NCBI RefSeq assembly: GCF_021869535.1
Contig: NW_026262581.1
Coordinates: forward strand, 114,976,771-115,040,770
Reading direction: 5' to 3'
Source of the DNA: Mytilus californianus
Taxonomy: Eukaryota > Mollusca > Bivalvia > Mytilida > Mytilidae
Length of the DNA stretch: 64,000 bases
Below the pieces are notes generated by a model, which was not told the origin of the DNA, ran no database searches, and worked only from the letters and a program-made list of their open reading frames with translations. This document shows, piece after piece, positions 24,401 to 36,400 of this stretch; positions within the stretch are counted from its first letter, which is position 1, and every line of letters begins with the position of its first letter. A program made the position numbers and the translations under genes.

Positions 24401-27400
24401 ACTGTTAGAAAAAAATAAAGTTAGAAGCTTGAAAAAAAAATACAGATAAATTATTTCATCATATTTTCTCAACAAAATACTTTTGTAAAATCTGATTGCT
24501 CTATTATTAGGCTTATTGTATGTCTTGTAGGTTCTGTCAGTAGGAAAAGTCAATCCACCCAATGTAGACTACTCATATGCATTTTCTGTTGATACCAAAT
24601 ATGTATACAGATACCAAGAAATGTGGAGCCCTTGTAGTTATCTCTGTAATGGTAATTATACTTAATAAATTTTGATAAAATGTCATTTTTTTGCTGAAGT
24701 TGTCAAAAACAAATTTGCCTAACTGTGCTTAGCAGTTTTTTTTACCATTTTGGACATTTACATCCTCTTTCATCATACCCTGGATTTGCCCTTGATAATA
24801 TGGCAATTTAAAAAAAAAATCTTCTCAAATCATTTCTTTTACTTTTTGGCATTTGATTTCCAGTATGACATTTTCACATTGTAATTAATTTGTATTTTAC
24901 ATTTTTAATAAGGTTCAGTGTCCTATTGGTGAAAATACAGAAAGAAAACTTGGTCCAAATTAATAAATTGATTTTTTTCTAAATTAGAATTGATTTTAAA
25001 TGTTGATCTGATAGTAATTTTATTTAGAAAGTTAAAGGTGAGGTAATGACAATGATTTCGAACCTGATAATCCGCAGCAGCTAATCATTAATTTTCAATT
25101 GAAAAGGTCAACTTGTATCTTTATGTGGGCGTGGAAGACATTGTAAGACATCTTTTATTAGTTACAATGTTTGAAAAGATTACTGTTCCAAATTTAATGT
25201 CATCAAGATTGAAATAATGAAATACATGTATCATGAAAATCTTGATATATGAATAAATACAAAGCTACTATGCACTGCTTCCTAGCATGAACTTTATTTA
25301 GTTCAGGCCTAACAATTGTTTGAATGTATTCAAAACTTTGTACAGGTATTAACAATATACCTTTTATATTGAAATAGTCAATGCAATTTCTCCAGTAAGA
25401 AGTTTGCAGTATAAAAGTAGGTATGGTGGTAAATGACAGCAATCCATCAAGACAGACAATTGACAATGTTCATTTAGAATTTACAATGCTTTCTTCTACA
25501 ATGAGCAACTTCATATTTAGAACTTTTATATAATTGCTTCAAATTGTTATTTTATATAGGAAAGCGAACACGTTCAGCAGTATGTGTGAGTGATGATGAT
25601 AACAGAATGGTTGTCAAGACAGACAATTGACAATGTTCATTTAGAATTTACAATGCTTTCTTCTACAATGAGCAACTTCATATTTAGAACTTTTATATAA
25701 TTGCTTCAAATTGTTATTTTATATAGGAAAGCGAACACGTTCAGCAGTATGTGTGAGTGATGATGATAACAGAATGGTTGTTTCTGACAGTAAATGTGAC
25801 AGATTAAGAATACCTAAACCACCAGGTCAACAAAGAAGATGTAGTTATGATTGTTCATTAAGGTATAAAAAATTAAATAGTGCTAAAACATTTTATTTCT
25901 GTGAATAATATGCTTTTTCCTCTCTGCATCTCCAATCCTCAAATGCTCATAAACCATTGCATTGATTTCCATGAAACACCCACTGGAAGTTAAGCAAGTA
26001 TCAATCAGTCAATCCACAAAACTCTCAATATTGAGTTGTACATTATGGCATTGTGTACTTAAAAATAAAATCAAAGTTTCAAAGCATTAACTTTGTTGTT
26101 TTTTAGATATAGATACTTAGTAGAGATGTGAATTTCAGTTCTAGTTTTAACTTGTAATTTGTATCTTATATATATAGGTGGAGAACAGAGCAAGAGGAAT
26201 GTTCAGTCAGATGTGGTGAAGGTGTTGCAAAACAGAATGTTTATTGTGTGAAATCTACATACTATACACAAACACATGTAGACCTTACACATTGTGACCA
26301 TCAAGGTCCACGCCCGGGAGACATGGTTACCTGTATGGGCAGATGTGATCCAACTCATTGGGAATACTCTGGTTGGTCAAAGGTAACATTAATTAACGAC
26401 GTTAGATAGATAATTATGAGTTGATAAATTGGTTGCATGTTTTTTGTACAGCAGTCAACATTACAGCCAATATGATCTTACTGTGCACTGATATACCTCA
26501 TAAACAAAGAAATCGTAAAATTATTTTAATAGTAATTTCTCATGTTTTCAAGTTTAACGCAGTACAAATTGATAGTGAGAACAATGTGTCTTGTATAGTT
26601 TAAAATTTTCAAAAACTCAACTTTCAATTCTATATTTATATATTTGATAGTGTACCCAGACTTGTGATGGAGGTATTCAGACACGGACAGCATGGTGTAC
26701 CAATGTGAGTCGACGTAAACTACCAGATAAAGATTGTGAAGCTTCAGAAAAAATTCTTACAAAGATTTGTAATGATGAACCATGTGCAGTGTGGAGAACA
26801 TTTTCCTGGTCAGGGGTAAGTATGGGATATGTGATTCATTTTATAGAAGTTTATTATTTAAGGCAATATTTTGTGTCATCAAATAGATTCTTTATTTACC
26901 TCATTTAAGAAACAACTCTTTAATGTCATGCTCTATGCTTATTCTAACATCAGTAGACATTATATTTGTCAAATTGCAAATTCCATTGTGACATCAAGTA
27001 CATGTACACCATGTTTTTTTAAAATTAAAACAAAGCAAAGAAGAGGTTCATATTAGAATTTTATTTTTTAAAGAGAGGGGTGAATTATACTTAAATGAAA
27101 CAGCAACCCTTAAAAACAATTTAACCAGGAAAGAAATGGAGATGACAACATTAAATGATTTTCAACTTCAGTATTGTTATCAGGTTCTCAAGATGCAAAC
27201 ATAAGATATGCATTTACAGTGTGGTTTCCCTTGATTTGATATTGTTTGGTTATTGTTGTAGTGTTCAGCAACTTGTGGGTCTGGAACAAGACATAGAGAT
27301 GTCCATTGTTACCAGAGGGAGAAGAAGATTGAAGATGGATTTTGTAACCATAGACGCATGCCATCTACAAGTGAATCCTGTAACCTGAATGCCTGTCCAG

Positions 27401-30400
27401 TTTGGAAGACTGGACCGTGGAGACCAGTAAGTATATGCTCCATATCGCCTTTTATTCATATATGCAAAAATTTATGCTTTAGTTATGTAAGGGTTTCTTG
27501 ATTCTATTGGTTTCCAAAAAAGTAGCATAAACAGTTAAACAGTAATGTGCAAGCTTCAATGGTACTGTTATACAGTCTAAACTTTATATTTGCAGATCTA
27601 CACCGTTGTTTTGGATTTGAAATCTTGAATTTGAAATAAAAGTCTTGTATTTAATAACCTTGAAATAAGACACAACTAAATTTCAGAACCACACTTCCCT
27701 AACAGAAAAGATTTAACCCTTGAATAACTCCTTTTGCAACAGTGATTAGACCTTCGTTATCCATGTAGAAATGTATGTATAACCTTGGGTCTTAAAGTAT
27801 TCTCATTTAACAATTTGTATAATGACTTACTCAGTTTGAAAACACCAAGATTCAATTTGTCAAAATGTTTTAAATAGGTACACAAAGCAATATTTTAACT
27901 TAACAGTACTTGAATATGAATGATATACTTTAGCTAAAAAGAGAACATTAAACTGTCAGAAGCAAAAATAGAATAAACTTTAATGACAAAATTAAATTAT
28001 CCAGTGAAAATTTGCCTCCATAATGTGTGATGGTGTACTTATGATGATACATACAGGTGTTATATAACACATATAGTTATATAATCTTCTTACTCCTACA
28101 CTTATTGCAGCTATAAACTTGATGTATGGGCAGTTTTGTCACGCTTTACTACTAAGCATCCTTTTTTTCTAAACTAATCTTGAATTCCTTATACATATTT
28201 TTTTAAAGGTTTTATAGAACTTTTAAAAAAATGATAAAAATAAAATGAAAGTACCTCTTATAACACATAATTATTGTCATCTATGAAAAGTATTTATATA
28301 TATAAAATAGTGTTGAAGAAGCATCTTTTTTTTTACTTAATTACCCTGTTATCGACAAAATATTCCAAGTTAGCCAATTTTAGGGTTATACTTTTAATGT
28401 TTTATTATATCCAAAATACATGAGATCTTTGGTTTTGTGATCCACATTGGTGTTTGTTGGTTTCTTGAAACCATCAGTACCTTTTGAAATTTTACATTAT
28501 GTTAACCATAAGGTAGAGGTTAAGGCAAGTTTTAGCAAATCTGACATTTCAGGTACGTAACAAGTTCATCTGATATGTTTCGTGGTAGTTAAGGGAATCT
28601 GTAATTCCAAGATCTTCTGAGTTTAGTTGTTTTTCCTTTTGAAATATTTGTCACCATTCTAAAATGCACTGCAGCAAATTTATATAAAAATATTTAAGAA
28701 ATCTGTCATTGTTTCTACTTATGCTAATTATGATATGACTAACAACCAGTTACTCAGTGAACTATTAAAATAAAAAAAATGAGCAAACATTCAATTGTAC
28801 TTGCTTTAAAATAGATGGCCTTTGTAATGATTGTTGACTAATATGATTGCCTTTACTGTGTACATCATGCAGTAATCTATCATCATAAGAAATAAACCCA
28901 TGATTTATACAGTCCTTGTGCTTCTTTTAATCAGTCAGATTTCTTTGTTTTTGATGCTTTGTACTATATTTCAAACAGACAACCCAAATGACCTTTTTTG
29001 ACATATAGTTGTGCAATAATAGCAGTGTTTTATGGCAAAATAATAGCTTAAAAGTGACAATAAAATTAGTTTAAAGTGTTAGGTATAAAGCCTTTCTTAA
29101 CAGATTCCTACTCCACCTAGTGGATCAAAGACTTGAAAGGTGAATACTATTCTTTATAACACTCAAGTGATACATTTATTGACTAGACATTTTTAATTAA
29201 TTATCTATGAAACAAAGAAACTGTTTTGTACTGAAAATCTTAAAACAAATGAAAATTGGTAAAGAATAAAGGACAAGTTTATTTCTGTTTCTGGTTGTTA
29301 TAATGTTTTTTTTGTCAAATAAGTACAACATTGGTCACCATGACATGTTTGAAATCTAAAAAGTGTATAAGTAGATGCACAATAATGGTCTGTCCATGTT
29401 TGTATACTATGTTGACTCTAAATAAAACTTATTTATTATTATTATTATTATTACCATGTTTGAAATAGGATTGAAGTGTATAAGTACAGACTTTTTATAG
29501 TTGTATCATGTGATAAATTATTTTTACCATAGATGTATAACTCATTTTATTTATCTATAGTTTTTAACTTAATGCTGTTTGAAGACAGGAGTGGTTTCGA
29601 TTTTTTTGTGTCGTTGGGTTGCTGTTTCATTGGTATTTACCCCACAACTTAATTATTCATACAAATGGATTAAACACACAAAATTAGATCCAGTTTACTG
29701 TAGTGAACTATGTAATATACATTTTGACTTAGGGCCAAATGTACTGATCAATAAATTACAACCACAATAAAGAAGAAACACTATTTGTATTACTCCCTGC
29801 AAAAAACAAAAACAAAAAATGTTCAAAGATGTTTAGTACTATGAATCTTTTAATTAATTCATTAAATAAGGGGGTGAGAATGAATGGCTGCTTAAAGGAG
29901 ATTAAAAGATATTTCAACAAAAAATGGAATCATTGATTCCTGTAAGGTTAATCATCTATAAATCTTTTGAAAAGTGGAAAACATAATTTCCTTTGGTCTT
30001 AGTTTGGTATTGAAATTTCAGTAATAAATTTATTTTACATTTTATATTGTCCACTTTTATTTGAGAACTAAACAGTGGCTTTCCTGTATTCAGTATAATA
30101 AAGAAGTACAAAGAATTTATTACTAGTAATAAAAGTATGTTCATTATTACATTAATTACTTTTCACTGCATATTTGTGGACATAAAAAATGAGGTCAGAC
30201 TTTTCAGATTCTACGTGACAATTTTCAGTGAATAAGTACATATTTATTTGACCCCTTGTTTGGGTAATTTTTATGTCCATTTTATGTAAAGTGAGTGTAA
30301 AATGATCTAATAAATAACATACTTTTTAACAATTTCATTTGGAAGAAGATCATTAAAGTTAGTGTTTGATGATTTTTTATCATCCATATTATTTCCTTTT

Positions 30401-33400
30401 TTTGTTGATTGTATGCTTATCTTTGACCATTCAGTCAGTTATTTTGTCATCAATTTTAAAATGGAGCACATTGCAATATAAAAAACTCATTAATTATTGT
30501 ACATGAATAATTCACTAAATATTTATTCTTATTTTTTATTACAATGTTGACATTTCAGACAAAGGGGCAAAAATTCCTTATCACATTAGTTTGTAGATTA
30601 ATTTGATATTGTACTAACCTTTATAACCTAAATATACACATTTTGAGGTCAAATGACCAGAGCTAAATCTATTTGATTATTTCCTTGAAGTATATCATCA
30701 GAACTTCATTAGATTTGATTACTGTAAATTCAGAAATTATTGTGATTTTTGAAGAATGGAATAAATTGTGATCTTTATTATTGCGATTTCAGGAAAATCT
30801 GTATACAGATATATGTATCAGTTTTCAGAATGCGAGTTCTTATTATTGAGATTCTCAACCAGTCCCATTATTCGCATTAATAAAAACCTCGCATTAATTT
30901 CTGAATTTACAGTATAAGGTATTTATAAGGTATTTTTACCCTTTTAAAAAAAATTAATATTGAATGCATTGGCATTAGTTTCTTTCTAAAAAGAATCTGA
31001 GCATGGCAAGTCAAATGCCTCAAAGAAACTGAGTAAATGCCATTATGAAAAACATATCATTGAATCCTTAAGCTTTCAGCCTCTGTTTGACTGGTTTATT
31101 TTTTTTTTTTCAGTGTTCAGTTACATGTGGATTAGGGATTGCAAAACAAGATATATATTGCCGATCTGTCAGAGATGAAATCCTGAAGGACGATATTTGT
31201 GATCCCTCCAGTAAACCATATGGTGTAAAGGCATGTGACACAGGGGCATGTCCAACTACCACTTCCACAACAACAACTACCACAACCTTACCGACTACTA
31301 CAACAACCAGGACCACTACGACAACAACAACACCAACTACTACCATGACAACAAGTACTACATCAACCCCAGCTCCTATGTTAGTAGCCTCAGTATCAGT
31401 CGAATGGAAACATACTGATTGGTCAGAAGTAAGTTTATGCAAATAAGGATCATTTTGTACCTAGTGCAAATATGGTTGAAACTGACTGCTTTAATATTTG
31501 GTTCAGCAGAGTTATTGAATGCCATAAAGTGGATTTTTTTTCATTATACAATGTCAAGTAAAGAAATAGAGCTATTGCTAACAACAGATAATCCTATCTC
31601 TTCTCAGATTTTAGTAAATCTTGTTTCTAAAAACTAAATTCAGAAATTATTGGGAGATTTTTATTAATTCGAATATGCAACTAGGTGAGTATAGCAATAA
31701 TAAGAGCTCCCATTCTGATATTTGATATATCTGTAAGCAGATTTACCTGAAACAACAATAATTAATCTCCTATTTTTGTCAAATCTTCAAAAATAGCAAT
31801 AATAAAGGGACGCAATAATTTCTGAATTCACAGTACATAGTACATGACATCTCTCTTTCTTAAATCCTGAAAAATTGTTACTCATTTCTTTATAATACAG
31901 CTGCTTAGAACTGGACTTCTACATATGTGAATAATAATATGATGTTTGTGGATATTACCCACACAAGTTTTTCTGTTCTCTAACTAAAACATCAATACCC
32001 TATGACATAGTTGCTTTGATCTGATTTTTTATGCGAAACTCAACTAGTATGAAATAAAAGGGATGAGGCTTACACACCAATTAGACAGCAACCCAAATAC
32101 ATCTGGAGGAAAAAACAGTCTTCAGCAATAAACAGGTGTCTATACAATATGTTATGCCATTAATCGTACTACATCTATCAAAGTGTCATTCACAGATAGA
32201 ATAAAGGTCATAGTGATCCATTTTTTCCTGTATATTTGTTTCTTTTCAAGTTGTCCACAGTGATAAAATATCTTATTTCTAAGACTTGTATAGAAAATCT
32301 TCTTTCAAGATCGAGGTGACCCAATTTTTGAAATGGACTTTGTTACATAATGATAATTGAAAAGCTTCCAATCTTTGTTAAATTGTCTTGAAGTTGATGA
32401 TTTCTGAGGAAATAACACTTATTTTCATTACTTTTTAAGATTTTGTGGTATAATTATTGTGAGCTAAAATCTTTTTGAAATTTCTTTTAAAATCTCAAGT
32501 TATGTAATATTGTTTGATAAAAATGAAGAATTATCTCTTTTACCATTAACATTTCTTCTAATTTTTAGCATTTTTTACTTTTCAAAATTTGTTCTTGCAA
32601 TTAGATATATGCAATATCTCCTATTGAGAAAATGATCTTGAATGTCATGATATATCTAGAGTGACAGATTGACAAATTATAATGTACTTCATAAACAGTA
32701 TACTGATTGTGACCCAACAATAGACTGAATCACATAAAGAATAATTAACTTTCTTTGAAAAACAATTAAACATAATCATGGTCCATTTTTATTTCAAAAA
32801 GAAATACAATGTGAAAAAACTTTACTAGATGACATTAGTCCTTATAAGTCCACTGTTTTTATTGTGCTTTAAGCTTTGCATAAAAGAAATCCTGATTATA
32901 CAGTAAATAAATGCTGTAAAGTAACATTCTTTACATATGTTTTGAATTTAGGCATTAAGGAATAACCCTTCATAAATTTATCATTTTGTTATGAAAGTGA
33001 AATTACAAAAGCTCATGTAATGCTTTCCAACCACCTTGATGTAAAGAGACTATTAATTTCTTATGTCAAGGACATTGTGGTTAAGTAAGATTACTGTACT
33101 GAATTAACACATATATTTTAAAGTGCATCATACGTGTGGCAGACTGAAGTTTTCTGATAATAAACAGCAGTCTTTTTTCAATAGTATCTGCCAAAATTGA
33201 AGAATTTACAAATTTACAGAATTGGCAGAGAAAAAGTTGAATTTTTTTATCATTGTATATCTTGGCAAATTCAATGCATATCTGTCAAACTGACGATTCT
33301 ATTGTTCCAAAATAACTGTGTCACTTACGTCACTTTGCTGCAATAGAAGAAAGATATTCAGTTATGACGACAGTGGTTGTTTTATTTGTAGATAATGGGT

Positions 33401-36400
33401 AAAGTTTGTTATGTCTAGGTTTAGTGTAACATTAACCAGTAACATAGCTGTTGTGTAGAGACTTTCTCAGAGGAACAAGTTACATTTCACAGATATTTCT
33501 TGTTTGTTTCGCTTAAGTTGAAGACTGTTATATAAAAACAGTTATTGTAATGCAACCTTTCTACAAAAATCTATTGATTAAAAAAAGTGTTTATTGATGT
33601 TTAATCTAATCAAATAGGAAACTGAAATTGAGGAAGTGAAAAATCATCTCATTGTAGATGTCACTTGCCCAAGAATGAACTTTTACTGTGACCTATAGTT
33701 GTTAAATTCTATGTCATTTGGTCTCTGGTGGTGAGTTGTCTCATTGGCAATCATACCAGTATTCTTATTTTTATATTTTGTTTTCAAAGGTCAAGGGTCA
33801 TGAGCAAAAATTCAGTGATAGGAAACCTACTTCCATATGTCAGCTTTCTAATAAGATCATGACTTACCAAGATATTTAACTGCAACTGAAATCATTTGAT
33901 TGCTGCAAATTTTTGTCAAGTCTAGTTTCTGATGTCATAATAATTTTTTCCATCATACATGTATTTCCAATATTTATCAAAAATTAAATGATTCTCATTT
34001 AGTGTTCATCTACATGTGGCAAAGGTACTAGAAGTAGACTGGTTTACTGTGAGAACAGCCAGGGCCAGTCAAGGTTGAAGTCTTCCTGTAGCCACTTGAT
34101 AGAGCCACCTACTACAGAGATATGTATAGACAAACCATGTGGTGTATGGAGATCTGGAGATTGGGGCGAGGTAGGCTATCTATAAACTAAATTAATGCTT
34201 TCATACGGGATAATCTAATAGATATTTAACATTTGATGAAAGGTTGGTTGTTTTTTTTTTTGCATTCAAATTGGAGAAAAAGTGAAGTAGAGTCTGGTTC
34301 ATTGTGTTTAAAACAATAATGTATCAAATACCATAATTAAACCTTTGTTACTCTTTATATTGAGTTGAATCAAATGATTCATTGCAGAGTTTCTTTCTCG
34401 TGTATTAGCCATATTAGTTTTGGTGTACTGGTATGTATATTTTCTCAAATCTGTCTTAAGATGCTTTTGTGAATTGATTATGTAAAAAATTACTTTCTTA
34501 TTGATCTTATAATCTTGTTACGTGATTAGACATAGTTGTCTGTTCAAGGTATTACAATGAAGAAACATTTTAAGGATTTGTTTTCCTAGCCATGGCTGTT
34601 AGTGCAGACAGTATGCATTTTTTAGATACCAGGTTACAAAAATCTGCAAAACCTGCAGTGAAACGTCACCACACAGTAACATAGGGCATTGATTTCTGTT
34701 TAACTCAGCAGCCAAATAATAAAGTCTTTAAACAGTGTGCATACTGAGATTAAATAAAAAAGAAACAACCTTGTTGAATAGTTCTAATCATCTCATTGGC
34801 CTTATCTGACTTCTATTGTGTCAACAGGACTCAAGATAAAAACTGTGAATAATGATAGAGATAATTGGTGAAGATGCTCTGTATAGTGGGAGGTTTTCTG
34901 GTGCAAAAGATTATAATCTCAGCATCAAACAGTCTATATTGTCTGTCTGAGAAACAGATTGGTTCAAAATGGGAGATGCTTTATGTTTTGATTTATAAAT
35001 TAAGATGTGGTTTTTTACAGTAAAATCTAAAGTATCTTTAATTTGATAAAATGTAGAATTAAGAAAATTTCAAAGTTGACCAGCAACAAAAACAGGTTTT
35101 ATCGGTAATTATTAGTGGTAAATAATATCATCTTTAAAAATCATGGTTAATAGTTAAGATTTTAGAGACAAGGTCGAAATAAAATTATTCTTACCTCACT
35201 AGTTTTGATGGATTGATGAAGAGGATATGAGATGTTTAGATTCCTTGTCTATCCCTTGCATGAAATATTTTCCATGTCTTTTCCTCCCTTAAGACATATT
35301 TCTTGTGTATTCCTCCCATGGGATAGAAAAGAGACATAACCATAGATTTAGGATATCAGAGATAAAAAAGAACCGCTCTATATAAGTTTTATACTCATCC
35401 TGAAATAATATGTTTTCCATTGTGCACCCATCTGTCTGTTATTCCATCCATTGGTCTGTTGTTCCTGTATCAGGTTAAAGATTTGGTTTAAGGTAGTTTC
35501 CTGGTACCATGAATTTGTGGTCACTTCCATTTAAAACTACCAGGGTACATATGTTTATTATGACGTGAACTTTTAGAAATGTATGCCTAATAAGGTTTTC
35601 GGCCAAAATTTCATATCTGACTGAAAAGGGAATTGTGATAGTGCAAGCAGGGCAAGGTAGCCTATAGGCACATATTCTTGTTGGTACTGTTGCTGTCAAA
35701 GACATCATGAAATATGGGTCAGCAATTTAAGTTTTTAACACGGAAAAGCCAATCTTAATTCTTATATGACCTGAAAAGTACAGTAAAATGCAGCTGTTGG
35801 TAGACATGGTCTGACCTAGATATAGGATGATTTATTTTAATTTTTCAGTAGAAATAAAATGCTATCTTTATGAAGCAGCATGTATAAAGGGGTGTGGTGA
35901 TTATGATAGTCTTTACAGATCATCCTAATCTAAAAGATTTACCTTTTACATAGGAATAAAAAAAATCATCAAAATCATTGATTATATAGTTTTTAACCTC
36001 TGTTAAAATTTGTATAACACAAATCTTTTTGAATCTGTCTTAGCTAAGAATGTAATTACAACTGAAATCAAACTAGTGTCAGGTTGAATAAAGATCAATA
36101 AAGGTCAATAAAGGTCAAGTCACCTGCATTACAATGTTTTTTAACATATGCTGAAATATTGATAAATGAAGAAAAGAATGATATACAATAATGAGACAGC
36201 AACCAAACAACAAGATGAAACAAAAACAAATCTTGACTACATTATGACACTGTTTCCTCTGGTATGAATTGCATATAAGTTCATTAGTTATTATTTACAT
36301 CAATAAATTATGGATTTGAAAATGATGTATTTGTTTCTCTTTTATTTTTATATTCCTAACTTTGTGAATGACTATGAAATAACACACACATGTTTACACA

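Larger units (their letters stand above)
27427..31113 (+). other. Intron 16 (3.7 kb)
   Basis: Mostly plain AT-rich sequence. It holds a short insertion with a (TTA)n tail between imperfect direct repeats (29344-29486) and a TA-flanked inverted-repeat element at 30722-30912. No exon recognised. Confidence 0.85.
31429..34002 (+). other. Intron 17 (2.6 kb)
   Basis: Contains the second inverted-repeat element copy (31634-31833) and a retroelement fragment (33682-33775). A possible very diverged piece of the same family lies near 32060-32140. No exon recognised. Confidence 0.85.

Noticed and set aside
25560-25613. True exon 13 start at the first acceptor copy
   Set aside because: The exon copy is cut after 54 bases and leads to a stop at 25628; the second copy gives the full TSR2.
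31110-31442. Val-rich minus-strand open frame opposite exon 17
   Set aside because: It is the antisense of the Thr tract and the TSR6 exon; composition follows from ACN codons read in reverse.
35475-35708. 77-codon minus-strand open frame
   Set aside because: No domain, no splice context, and the sequence reads like a dispersed repeat; chance is the simpler explanation.
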